A stretch of 46,526 nt of DNA from Ruminococcus sp. (lineage in GTDB: Bacteria > Bacillota > Clostridia > Oscillospirales > Ruminococcaceae), in assembly GCA_024403935.1 (NCBI GenBank), contig JAKSQV010000010.1:1-46526 (forward strand), read 5' to 3'. A program made the position numbers and the translations under genes. Of this stretch, positions 36,909 to 44,625 are shown one piece after another (the stretch's first letter is position 1; each line of letters starts with the position of its first letter). Under the pieces are notes generated by a model that saw only the letters and a list, made by a program, of their open reading frames with translations, made no database searches and had not been told where the DNA came from.

Positions 36909-37103
36909 TCACGAAAGACTGCGGAGTCTCATGAGCAGTTCGTCTAAATTTATATAATCTGACGGTATTGCCACCGTCATGGGCATTATGTCCAGCAAGC
37001 TCCCCTCATTCGAGCCGCAGGTCTGACGCTTGAACTTTATCTTCACATGCTTCCTGATATATCGGGCTTTCAGGTCATCGGCATACGATGTTCTGCACAC
37101 CAT
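36909..37103 (-). CDS. Small hypothetical protein
   Basis: A 64-residue protein starting MVCRTSYADDLKARYIRKHV, with a basic N-terminal half and a C-terminal SDYINLDELLMRLRSL. I recognise no family and see no signal or membrane segment. The ATG at 37103 has GGGAGG 8 nt upstream, which decides the start; the open frame reaches 22 codons further without a site. It is directly upstream of typA on the same strand. Confidence 0.6.
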   Translation of the reverse strand: MVCRTSYADDLKARYIRKHVKIKFKRQTCGSNEGSLLDIMPMTVAIPSDYINLDELLMRLRSLS

Positions 37104-37174
37104 ATATATACCTCCCATACATTTATTAAACACAAAAGCGGTATTTAGTGCAAAAGCTCTTTTTTTCACGACAT

Positions 37175-37200
37175 AAAAAAGCCCTTGCAGATATGCAAGG
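37175..37200 (-). terminator. Second terminator downstream of tRNA-Tyr
   Basis: 7-bp inverted repeat (37200-37194 with 37189-37183) followed by GGC and six U on the minus strand. It backs up the stronger terminator at 37208-37235. Confidence 0.75.
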
Positions 37201-37207
37201 TCACTTC

Positions 37208-37235
37208 AAAAAAACAGCCCCGAATTCTCGGGGCT
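37208..37235 (-). terminator. Terminator of tRNA-Tyr
   Basis: Perfect 8-bp GC-rich stem with a 4-nt loop, directly next to the CCA end of tRNA-Tyr, followed on the minus strand by a U-tract of seven. Confidence 0.9.
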
Positions 37236-37321
37236 TGGTGGGAGAGGGTGGATTCGGACCACCGAAGCTGAAAAGCAACAGATTTACAGTCTGCCCCCTT
37301 TGGCCACTCGGGAACTCTCCC
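37236..37321 (-). tRNA. tRNA-Tyr (GTA)
   Basis: 86-nt gene with GGGAGAG/CTCTCCC acceptor arms, a long variable arm as expected for bacterial tRNA-Tyr, anticodon loop CTGTAAA with GTA, and an encoded CCA. It lies 38 nt downstream of tRNA-Thr. Confidence 0.97.
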
Positions 37322-37327
37322 ATGATT

Positions 37328-37354
37328 CAAAAAATATACCGGAGCTTATCCGGT
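37328..37354 (-). terminator. Terminator-like hairpin between tRNA-Thr and tRNA-Tyr
   Basis: A 6-bp stem (37354-37349 with 37343-37338) followed by a U-rich stretch on the minus strand. It could terminate part of the transcripts or serve in processing; tRNA-Tyr has no promoter of its own that I can see. Confidence 0.5.
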
Positions 37355-37359
37355 AAAAA

Positions 37360-37435
37360 TGGAGCTGGTGGACGGACTCGAACCCCCGACCTGCTGATTA
37401 CAAATCAGCTGCTCTACCAACTGAGCTACACCAGC
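37360..37435 (-). tRNA. tRNA-Thr (TGT)
   Basis: 76-nt gene with GCTGGTG/CACCAGC acceptor arms, TAGCTCAGTTGGTAGAGC D-arm, anticodon TGT in TTTGTAA, TTCGAGTCC T-loop region and encoded CCA. Confidence 0.97.
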
Positions 37436-37450
37436 TTAACTGACTTAATT

Positions 37451-37479
37451 ATTATACCACAAACAAATCTGATTGTCAA
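37451..37479 (-). promoter_or_regulatory. Consensus promoter of tRNA-Thr
   Basis: TTGACA (37479-37474), exactly 17 nt, TATAAT (37456-37451) on the minus strand. The transcript would start about 10 nt upstream of the mature 5' end. Confidence 0.9.
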
Positions 37480-37604
37480 GCATTTTTTTGAAAAAATTTT
37501 CAGAATCTGAGTTTTCACGTCTCAGACCCGCATAAAAAGGGCTTTTTCACTGCTTTTTCCAGAATGCTGTCTGCCTCAACAGTACAAAGAAGCCTGTCCG
37601 GCTC

Positions 37605-37681
37605 TGGTCGAGGCGACAGGACTCGAACCTGCGGCATCTTGGTCCCAAACCAAGCACTCTACCAAACTGAGCTACGCCTCG
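37605..37681 (-). tRNA. tRNA-Pro (TGG)
   Basis: 77-nt gene with CGAGGCG/CGCCTCG acceptor arms, anticodon loop TTTGGGA with TGG, TTCGAGTCC T-loop region and encoded CCA. The spacer to tRNA-Thr (37436-37604) holds a separate promoter. Confidence 0.97.
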
Positions 37682-37709
37682 ATAACGTCTTTTTTCAGAC
37701 AGCTTTTAC

Positions 37710-37738
37710 ATTATACCAAAAATCTTCCGTCTTGTCAA
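37710..37738 (-). promoter_or_regulatory. Consensus promoter of tRNA-Pro
   Basis: TTGACA (37738-37733), exactly 17 nt, TATAAT (37715-37710) on the minus strand. The spacer ends TTTTTGG, much like the tRNA-Thr promoter (TTTGTGG). Confidence 0.9.
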
Positions 37739-37761
37739 GCAACGGCGAGCATTTTTTCTAC

Positions 37762-37882
37762 AAAAAAGAGGAGCAAAGGGAGCCCCCTTCGGCAAATCGC
37801 AGGTTACTGACGATAAACCGTTGGTTTATCGCACGGTAGCCCGCTTTTTCCGTTTAGGGCAGCTCTCCTAAGCCCCTCTTTT
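37762..37882. repeat. Nested hairpin element of about 120 bp
   Basis: The spacer between tRNA-Pro and the YtxH-like gene folds in three tiers: outer AAAAGAGG/CCTCTTTT arms (37764-37771 with 37875-37882), a middle 11-bp stem with one mismatch and two G-U pairs (37799-37809 with 37834-37844), and an inner 9-bp perfect stem with a 3-nt loop (37811-37831). On the minus strand the outer arm runs into six U, so it may also end the YtxH-like transcript. Confidence 0.7.
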
Positions 37883-37887
37883 CTTAA

Positions 37888-38229
37888 TTACTTTTTAAAA
37901 GCGTCCTTGATATCGTCAACGATGTCCTCAGCTGCGTCCTTGATGTCATCAACAGCATCCTCAGCCTTGTCCTTCAGATCATCAGCCGCATCAGCAGCAT
38001 CTTCTGCAAGATCATCAGCCGCGTCAGCCATATCATCGGCAAGATCTCTGACTGTTGAGTCATTGATCTCGAAGTCGATGCTTTCATCCGAATCATACGG
38101 ATCGGGATAATCATAAATATCGTCATCGTAATCGGGCTCGCTGTTCTTGCCCTTGATAAACTTATAAGCAGCATAGCCTGCTGCGACTGCTGCGCCTGTA
38201 ATAAGAACGCCCACAAAAATGTTGTTCAT
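37888..38229 (-). CDS. YtxH-like small acidic membrane protein
   Basis: A 113-residue protein with one N-terminal hydrophobic segment (FVGVLITGAAVAAGYAAYKF), a Tyr/Asp-rich stretch (about 32-50) and a C-terminal amphipathic helix made of repeats of the type DAADDLKDKAEDAVDDIKDA. It resembles YtxH-domain proteins, which occur in stress responses; the function is unknown. AAGAGGA precedes the ATG. A promoter is at 38329-38357. Confidence 0.75.
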   Translation of the reverse strand: MNNIFVGVLITGAAVAAGYAAYKFIKGKNSEPDYDDDIYDYPDPYDSDESIDFEINDSTVRDLADDMADAADDLAEDAADAADDLKDKAEDAVDDIKDAAEDIVDDIKDAFKK

Positions 38230-38328
38230 ACATATTCCTCTTTTCTTATCAGATATTATTTCATCCTTCCGTATTAAGAAAGGCTGTTATCGGCAGTCCG
38301 AGGACACATCCGATAAATCACATATACT

Positions 38329-38357
38329 ATTATATCACACCTGATCTTGAAATTCAA
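38329..38357 (-). promoter_or_regulatory. Promoter of the YtxH-like gene
   Basis: TTGAAT (38357-38352), 17 nt, TATAAT (38334-38329) on the minus strand; leader of about 95 nt. It overlaps the end region of rsmE upstream. Confidence 0.8.
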
Positions 38358-38361
38358 CCAT

Positions 38362-39084
38362 TTACATATTATTTGTTAAAAACATCAAAATCGAGAGTGC
38401 AGTTATTGGTGCAGTTTCACAACGGAGTATCCTGTTGCCGAGCCAAACACGCCGAACATTGTCGGAATCTGCCTGCCCGACCTCGCTGCTGTCGAATCCG
38501 CCCTCGCTTCCGACAACGAGCCCTACCGTTCCTGCTTTGGAGAAATCAATATCCGAAAACGAACAGCCGCCCTTCTCCTCATAAAGAAAGGCTGTGATGT
38601 CGAGCTGTTTCATCATACTGACAGCCTTCTCCCAGCTGACAACAGGCATGACCTCGGGTATCATCCCCCTTCCCGACTGCTTTGCAGCTTCGGCAGCTAT
38701 CTTGTTCAGGCGCGGCAGCTTTTTCGCAAAGTCGCGCTCATCGGGGCGCGATATACATCTGCGCGTCAGTACAGGCACGATGCGGCTCACTCCCAGCTCC
38801 ACGCTTTTCTGTATGATGTATTCGAGCTTGTCCTGCTTTGGAACAGCCTGAAACAGTGTGACTTCAATGTTCGGCTCGGCGGCGCATCTGACCTTGCTCT
38901 CAAGGCTCAGATAGACTGTATCCGCGGTAATACGCGAAATAGTACAATTATAGTCCGTACCGCAGCAGCAGACTGTCACGGGCTCTCCGGTCTTCATACG
39001 GAGCGAATGTCCTATATGATGAGCATCATCGCCTGTCAGAGTGATATTGTTCTCATCTATTGTATTTGTAAAGAATCTTGGCAT
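38362..39084 (-). CDS. rsmE: 16S rRNA (uracil-1498-N3)-methyltransferase
   Basis: A 240-residue SPOUT methyltransferase starting MPRFFTNTIDENNITLTGDD, with HHIGHSLRMKTGEPV in the PUA-like N-terminal domain and the knotted C-terminal part VGLVVGSEGGFDSSEV and LGNRILRCETAPITALS. It methylates U1498 of 16S rRNA in the decoding region. The ATG at 39084 has AGGAGG 8 nt upstream and a TATAAT a short way further, so the 37-residue extension of the open frame is not used. Confidence 0.94.
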   Translation of the reverse strand: MPRFFTNTIDENNITLTGDDAHHIGHSLRMKTGEPVTVCCCGTDYNCTISRITADTVYLSLESKVRCAAEPNIEVTLFQAVPKQDKLEYIIQKSVELGVSRIVPVLTRRCISRPDERDFAKKLPRLNKIAAEAAKQSGRGMIPEVMPVVSWEKAVSMMKQLDITAFLYEEKGGCSFSDIDFSKAGTVGLVVGSEGGFDSSEVGQADSDNVRRVWLGNRILRCETAPITALSILMFLTNNM

Positions 39085-39106
39085 GACAGATACCTCCTGT
39101 ACGACC

Positions 39107-39135
39107 ATTATACAACATTCTGACAGATATTTCAA
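39107..39135 (-). promoter_or_regulatory. rsmE promoter
   Basis: TTGAAA (39135-39130), 17 nt, TATAAT (39112-39107) on the minus strand, leaving a very short leader before AGGAGG. Confidence 0.8.
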
Positions 39136-39300
39136 TAGCGACTGTCTATGATACGGCAATACAGCGGGAGCGGACTGCTTTGTAATAATTTGCACTTATA
39201 CATTTGCAGTTCACAGATAGCTGTAATAATTATGTCATTATATACAAAATGGATATGTGGAATTAGTACAATAGGGAGAATCTTCAAAAAACCGTTCCCT

Positions 39301-39330
39301 TGTAACCGCATTGTAACCGTTCTGTAATCA
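39301..39330 (+). promoter_or_regulatory. Triple direct repeat with 11-bp period upstream of the GH9 gene
   Basis: TGTAACCG at 39301 and 39312 and TGTAATCA at 39323 repeat at exactly 11 bp, one helical turn. This spacing fits tandem binding of a response regulator or other activator. It is about 70-100 nt before the start codon. The rest of the gene-free stretch 39136-39400 has an AT-rich possible -10 (TATTAT near 39369) and nothing else I can name. Confidence 0.55.
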
Positions 39331-39400
39331 AATGTGCGCAGAATTTATGTCTAATAGGTTATAAGGCATATTATAGGCGATACGATATTCAGAAAGAAGT

Positions 39401-41623
39401 GTGAATAGTATGCATTCATTATTAAAAAAAGTATCATCCGCAGTCGTAAGCGGTGCCCTCGCACTCACAACGGCTGTAAGCTCGTTCTCCGCTGTTGCTC
39501 CCTCTCTCAATGCAAACGCGGCAGACAACAACTACGCAAGACTCCTTCAGTACTCCCTCTATTTCTATGACGCAAATATGTGCGGCGACGTTACAGGCTG
39601 CGGCCTCAACTGGAGAGGCAACTGCCATACGAACGATGAAGTTCCCGGCGGTTTCCACGATGCCGGTGACCATGCAATGTTCGGTCTTCCTCAGGGATAT
39701 ACCGCAACAGCGCTCGGTCTTAGCTACTACGAGTTCGCCGACGCATACCAGCAGACAGGTCAGGCAGATCACGTCAAGATGATCCTCAACCATTTCTGCA
39801 CATTCTTCAAGAAGTCTACCAAGCTCAACGGCGACAGCGTTTCCAACTTCCTCTACCAGAAGGGCGAAGGCAACGCTGACCACTCCTACTGGGGCCCCCC
39901 CGAGCAGCAGGGAGGCAACCGCAAAATGTACTGGACAAACAGCGGTGCAAGTGATATCGCTGCAAACTACGCTTCCGCTCTTGCTATCAACTACAAGAAC
40001 TTCGGCAATGAGGAAGACCTCAAGTACGCAAAGGCACTTTACAAATTCTCCAAGCAGTTCAACCAGTGCGCAAAGGATGGCCCGGACACCTTCTACGTTT
40101 CATCAAAGTGCAATGACGAGCAGGCAATGGCTGCCGGCTGTCTCGCACTCGCTACAGGCGACCAGGGTTATAAGAACGACCTCAAGGCTGCTAACTCTAT
40201 CGGTGTTTACTGGGCATACGGCTGGAACGATGCAAACCTCGGTGCCGCTGTTATGAACGGTATCGTTAACAAGGACTGGGATGCTGCCAAGAAGTACCTC
40301 AGCGGAACCTGCAACGGCAGCAACTACCTCTTCATGGACAAGTGGGGCAGCGCAAGACTTAACTGCTCTATGCAGTTCATGTCACTCGTTGCTACAAAGG
40401 AAGGCGCAGGAGACTATACAAACTGGGCTCAGGGCCAGATGAACTATATCCTCGGCGATAATCCTGCAAAGACCTGCTTCGTAACAGGCTATGCAAGCAA
40501 CAGCGCAAAGAACGCTCACCACAGAGCTGCTTCAGGCTATACAAGCTACGACCAGTTCAATATGAACGGCTGGAATCCTGACGGAGACCACATGAATCCC
40601 TTCTGTGCTTACGGCAACAACGCAAAGCCCCTCATCGGTGCTCTCGTAGGCGGTCCCTGCAACGCAAACGGCGACTACCACGACAATATGTCTGACTACG
40701 TCTGCAACGAGGTTGCTATCGACTACAACGCAGGTCTCGTAGGTGCAGCAGCAGGTCTCTACCACTTCAAGAAGACAGGTACTCCCGACGCTACTATCAA
40801 CGGTGTTACAAAGATCTACAACGGAAGCTCACAGCCTCCGCAGACTCAGCCCACTACTACTTCCACAACCACAACTCAGCAGAATCCCTGGAATCCGCCC
40901 ACAACTACAACAACTACTACAACCCCCGGCACATCCGGCGGTGACATTGTTCTCATGCCTTCTGATATGAAGGTCGGCACCGAAGAAGGCGACGACAAAC
41001 AGATCAACAATTTTGCAGAGCTTGATCCTCAGAATGCAAAATCCCTTACGCTCTATCTCAAGGTCAACAGTTCCGACACAGAGGTTTCCGGCGGTTTCGG
41101 TACATGGACAGGCAAATGGACACAGGAAGAGTATTCAGGCGTAAAGGTCAATGCAGACAAGACAGTCGCTATTGATTACAATATTCCTTCCGACCACGGC
41201 GATACAGTAAAGGCTATGGTATGGTGGCCGCACGGTGACGGCGTTACTATCGAAAAGATAGTCCTCCACACAGACGGAAGCGTTCCCACAACAACAACAA
41301 CAACAACAACCACAACCACTACAACTACTACCACAACAACTACTACAACTACCACGACAACCACCACCACAACCACTACAACTACTACAACCACAATTAC
41401 AGCTTCCAGATACGGCGACGTTAACCTTGACGGCTATGTTACAATCGCTGATGCAGTTGCTATCCTCCAGTACATCGCAAACAAGGATAAGTACGACCTC
41501 AGCGCAAAGCAGCTCGCAAATGCTGACGTTTCAGGCAACAAGGACGGCGTTACTGCAAGCGACGCACTCACAATACAGAAAGTCGATGCAGGCTCTATCA
41601 AGGAATCTGATCTTCCTGTCTGA
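39401..41623 (+). CDS. Secreted GH9 endoglucanase with CBM-like module and dockerin
   Basis: A 740-residue enzyme: signal peptide (about 1-40), GH9 catalytic domain (about 42-457), Thr/Pro linker (about 470-512), a beta-rich module with TWTGKWTQEEY and MVWWPHGDG (about 515-627), a run of 36 Thr (630-665) and a dockerin (about 671-735). Catalytic residues are visible as Asp87 and Asp90 in GGFHDAGDHAMF and Glu437 in CNEVAIDYNAG; HHRAASG is also conserved. It should cleave internal beta-1,4 bonds of cellulose. The module may be a carbohydrate-binding module of the R. flavefaciens type, unassigned. The dockerin's first loop is canonical (GDVNLDGYVTIAD); the second has 13 residues. Confidence 0.93.
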   Translation: MNSMHSLLKKVSSAVVSGALALTTAVSSFSAVAPSLNANAADNNYARLLQYSLYFYDANMCGDVTGCGLNWRGNCHTNDEVPGGFHDAGDHAMFGLPQGYTATALGLSYYEFADAYQQTGQADHVKMILNHFCTFFKKSTKLNGDSVSNFLYQKGEGNADHSYWGPPEQQGGNRKMYWTNSGASDIAANYASALAINYKNFGNEEDLKYAKALYKFSKQFNQCAKDGPDTFYVSSKCNDEQAMAAGCLALATGDQGYKNDLKAANSIGVYWAYGWNDANLGAAVMNGIVNKDWDAAKKYLSGTCNGSNYLFMDKWGSARLNCSMQFMSLVATKEGAGDYTNWAQGQMNYILGDNPAKTCFVTGYASNSAKNAHHRAASGYTSYDQFNMNGWNPDGDHMNPFCAYGNNAKPLIGALVGGPCNANGDYHDNMSDYVCNEVAIDYNAGLVGAAAGLYHFKKTGTPDATINGVTKIYNGSSQPPQTQPTTTSTTTTQQNPWNPPTTTTTTTTPGTSGGDIVLMPSDMKVGTEEGDDKQINNFAELDPQNAKSLTLYLKVNSSDTEVSGGFGTWTGKWTQEEYSGVKVNADKTVAIDYNIPSDHGDTVKAMVWWPHGDGVTIEKIVLHTDGSVPTTTTTTTTTTTTTTTTTTTTTTTTTTTTTTTTTTTTITASRYGDVNLDGYVTIADAVAILQYIANKDKYDLSAKQLANADVSGNKDGVTASDALTIQKVDAGSIKESDLPV

Positions 41624-41646
41624 TGAGATGAAATAATATGTGAAGC

Positions 41647-41683
41647 ACCGCCCGAACGGCTCAGACCGTTCGGGCGGTTTTTT
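41647..41683 (+). terminator. Terminator of the GH9 gene
   Basis: 13-bp perfect GC-rich stem with a 6-nt loop and a run of six T, 23 nt after the stop. It separates the GH9 and GH10 transcripts. Confidence 0.95.
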
Positions 41684-41741
41684 CGCTATCTGACCATTTT
41701 TCGCGCTGACTGTCAATAATTGCGTTATTCATACAGAATCA

Positions 41742-41770
41742 TTGACAAGCTTTCAGTGCCATGTTAGAAT
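41742..41770 (+). promoter_or_regulatory. Promoter of the GH10 gene
   Basis: TTGACA (41742-41747), 17 nt, TAGAAT (41765-41770), about 45 nt before the start codon. The TGTAACCG repeats seen upstream of the GH9 gene are not present here. Confidence 0.8.
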
Positions 41771-41814
41771 AATGTTAATGGATACTATACGATCCAAAGA
41801 AGGGATGATTTATC

Positions 41815-43782
41815 ATGAAACACAAATCTATCAACAAACTGACGGCTGCTGTACTTGCTGCGGCTGTCGCCCTGCCGACCATTCCCGCAGCCGGAACGGC
41901 TGTATCAGATGCGGCAGACACCGAGAATATCGTTTTCTCTACTGACTTTGAGGACGGCGATGTCTCGATGTTCAACAAGCGCGGCGATGAGGATACGTCC
42001 GTAATCAAAGCCGAGGACGATGACAAGGCTCCGAGCGGAAGCAAGGTAATGTCGGTCTCGGGACGCGACCAGACATGGAACGGTCCGTCATTTGCCGTTG
42101 AGGGCATACTTGAACCGAACGTGAAATACATCGTTTCCGCTAAGGTCAAAGCTGCATGGTATAACAAGGTGTGCATCTCGCTCCAGCACACTCCCGGAGA
42201 CGGCGAAGCACAGTATACCAACCTCGTCAAGGACACCTCACAGGGCGATTACGTTGAGCTCACAGGAAGCTTCTCGTTCGGAGAAGACGAGAAAGACGTA
42301 TTCATCTACATCGAAACTCAGGAGGGCGAGGCTAACGACATCTGCGTCGATGATTTCACCATCTCTCTCGCTCCCAACAAGCTCGACAAGTCACTGACAG
42401 GACTGAAGGATATCTACGGAGATATGTTCAAGTTCGGTACAGCAACCACTGTCGGCGAGATCGCGCCACAGTCCACCAAGGAGCTTGTAAAGCACCACTT
42501 CAACAGCCTTACCGCAGGAAACGAGCTCAAGCCCGACTCCGTTCTCGATAAAGCCGCCTGCCTGAACCTTGCCGCTGACGGCAACGACACCGATCCGCAG
42601 GTAACGCTTGCAAATGCTCGTCCGATACTCGACTTTGCAAGAGACAACGATATTTCTGTAAGAGGTCACGTCCTTGTATGGCACAATCAGACTCCTCTGT
42701 GGTTCTTCAAGGAGGACTACGATGAAAACGGCGAATGGGTATCAAAGGATAAGATGCTCAAGCGCATGGAGAACTACATAAAGAACGTTTTTGAAGCAGT
42801 CAAGAAGGAATATCCCGATGTTGACTTCTACGCATGGGACGTTGTCAATGAAGCTCTCACAGACAGCGGTGCTCCCAGAACGGCAGGTTACCCTGACCAG
42901 AGCAACAACTACGAAGCTTCTCCGTGGGTAAAGGTATTCGGTGACAACTCCTTCATCAAGCCCGCATTTGAATTCGCAAAGAAGTATGCTCCCGAAGGCA
43001 CAAAGCTCTACTACAACGACTACAACGAATACATGGACAAGAAGGATACGATCGTAAATCTCGCAGAGGAGATAAACTCAGACGGTCACTACATCGACGG
43101 AATCGGTATGCAGTCTCACCTCAACGCTTCAAACAACGGCGGAAGCGATCCTTTCCCGACAGCAGGAATGTACAAGAACGCACTCGAAAAATTCAGCAAA
43201 ACCGGTCTTGACATTCAGATAACCGAGCTTGATGCAACCGTTGACGGCGAGAAGTACGACCAGCAGGCTCAGTATTACAGCGACATCTTCGATGCCATCG
43301 TTGCGTACAAGGACTACATTTCGGCAGTTGTCGTATGGGGCACAACAGACGACCAGAGCTGGCGTTCAGACAGAAATCCCCTTTTCTTCAACAAGGACTA
43401 CGAGGCAAAGCCGTGCTACTTCTCTATTATTGACGGCATCGAGCCTTCTGCGACAACCACCAAAAAGACCACAGTCTCAACAACTACCACAACTAATACC
43501 ACTACTGCTTCAACAGCGTCCACAACTTCATCAACTTCTGCTGCACCCGATGATATCGTTTACGGTGACGCCAACCTCGACAACAAGGTCAGCGTTGCAG
43601 ATGCGGTAGCTATACTCCAGTCTTTGGCAAACAAGGACAAGTACGGACTCTCTGATACAGCAAAGCTGAACGCAGACTGCTATAATCCCGGTGACGGTGT
43701 TACTGCAAGCGACGCACTCGCAATACAGCGTCTTGATGCAGGTGTGCTTTCCGAGCTCCCCGACATCTCAGCAGCAGAATAA
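41815..43782 (+). CDS. Secreted CBM22-GH10 endo-beta-1,4-xylanase with dockerin
   Basis: A 655-residue enzyme: signal peptide (about 1-34), CBM22-like module (about 38-185, FSTDFEDGDVSMFNKRG to DICVDDFTISL), GH10 barrel (about 190-540), Thr/Ser linker and dockerin (about 580-645). The acid/base Glu346 is in AWDVVNEALTD and the nucleophile Glu471 in IQITELDATVDG; WHNQTPLWFF and VVVWGTTDDQSWR are conserved. It cleaves internal xylan bonds. The dockerin is closely related to that of the GH9 protein (shared ADAVAILQ, ANKDKY, DGVTASDAL), so both should bind the same cohesin type. AAGGGAT precedes the ATG. Confidence 0.94.
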   Translation: MKHKSINKLTAAVLAAAVALPTIPAAGTAVSDAADTENIVFSTDFEDGDVSMFNKRGDEDTSVIKAEDDDKAPSGSKVMSVSGRDQTWNGPSFAVEGILEPNVKYIVSAKVKAAWYNKVCISLQHTPGDGEAQYTNLVKDTSQGDYVELTGSFSFGEDEKDVFIYIETQEGEANDICVDDFTISLAPNKLDKSLTGLKDIYGDMFKFGTATTVGEIAPQSTKELVKHHFNSLTAGNELKPDSVLDKAACLNLAADGNDTDPQVTLANARPILDFARDNDISVRGHVLVWHNQTPLWFFKEDYDENGEWVSKDKMLKRMENYIKNVFEAVKKEYPDVDFYAWDVVNEALTDSGAPRTAGYPDQSNNYEASPWVKVFGDNSFIKPAFEFAKKYAPEGTKLYYNDYNEYMDKKDTIVNLAEEINSDGHYIDGIGMQSHLNASNNGGSDPFPTAGMYKNALEKFSKTGLDIQITELDATVDGEKYDQQAQYYSDIFDAIVAYKDYISAVVVWGTTDDQSWRSDRNPLFFNKDYEAKPCYFSIIDGIEPSATTTKKTTVSTTTTTNTTTASTASTTSSTSAAPDDIVYGDANLDNKVSVADAVAILQSLANKDKYGLSDTAKLNADCYNPGDGVTASDALAIQRLDAGVLSELPDISAAE

Positions 43783-43817
43783 AAGGGAAAGCTCCCGATA
43801 GTATTATACAAAATAAT

Positions 43818-43856
43818 AAACAGCCCGTGCAGGATCACTCCTCACGGGCTGTTTTT
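43818..43856 (+). terminator. Terminator of the GH10 gene
   Basis: 10-bp stem (43820-43829 with 43843-43852), 13-nt loop and five T. No other feature is seen in 43857-44053, which is AT-rich. Confidence 0.85.
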
Positions 43857-44053
43857 CTGCCGCCGACAGAAATATACGATATAATATTTTTTGAATTTTA
43901 GTTTGTAGCAATATCAATCATAAAACCCAAAACACCATATAAATCTAAAAAATTTATACATTCATCTCTACATTTGTTAGTGTTTTGCAACTATTAAGTT
44001 ATGCAATTCATTTATATCCTCTCAATACTCAATGCTGTTCAATGTCTGTATTA

Positions 44054-44623
44054 TTAAAAAGCATTGCTGTTTGAATCCTTGATATAAAACTCAATAACTT
44101 CATTCGTTGTATCATTACATATTATCCCAAAATAATATTTGTATACTGAGCTATCCTTCTTTATATACGAATACAAACAATAACCGTCATTCTCAGTAAA
44201 CATATCCGTTACAAATCTCGCATCGTTATCTTCCAGCTGAGATATATCAACAGCCTTTGCATCAACTCCTTCGCTGTGAATAAATGACTCGGTAACTGCC
44301 GGTGTCATATACGAAAGATAACGTTCATCCGCTTCTTTCTTCCACTGCTTGTAATCTGAATCGGAAAGCTTCATGCGATAGCAGCTTTTTTTCTTAAAAG
44401 TACCGCTGTGGAAGTAATATGTGACGTTTTCCGAGCTTTGCGGCATTTCTGCCGCAAAGCTCGTACTTTCAGACTTTTCCTTAAACGCGCTGTAGCTCTT
44501 GAAGCTTTTTTTCGTAACAGATGCAAATCCACTCATAAAAAGAATAGCCGTTACTATTCCTGCCAAGACAGCACATATTATTATCAATATTATTATTATC
44601 TTATTACTTTTTTTCTTTTCCAT
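44054..44623 (-). CDS. Single-pass membrane protein of unknown function
   Basis: A 189-residue protein with a basic N-terminus (MEKKKSNK), one hydrophobic segment (IIIILIIICAVLAGIVTAIL) and an extracytoplasmic domain with many Tyr, Lys and Asp residues. I recognise no family. Its ATG lies 2 nt after the stop of the upstream small gene, so translation is likely coupled. The codons are more AT-rich than those of the fab and glycosidase genes. Confidence 0.65.
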   Translation of the reverse strand: MEKKKSNKIIIILIIICAVLAGIVTAILFMSGFASVTKKSFKSYSAFKEKSESTSFAAEMPQSSENVTYYFHSGTFKKKSCYRMKLSDSDYKQWKKEADERYLSYMTPAVTESFIHSEGVDAKAVDISQLEDNDARFVTDMFTENDGYCLYSYIKKDSSVYKYYFGIICNDTTNEVIEFYIKDSNSNAF

Positions 44624-44625
44624 TT

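Noticed and set aside
39085-39195. Longer N-terminus for RsmE
   Set aside because: The TATAAT and AGGAGG lie inside that extension, and the family begins at the downstream MPRFF.
41176-41394. Antisense frame encoding a long run of valine
   Set aside because: It is the complement of the threonine-codon run in the GH9 gene and has no ribosome binding site or neighbours.
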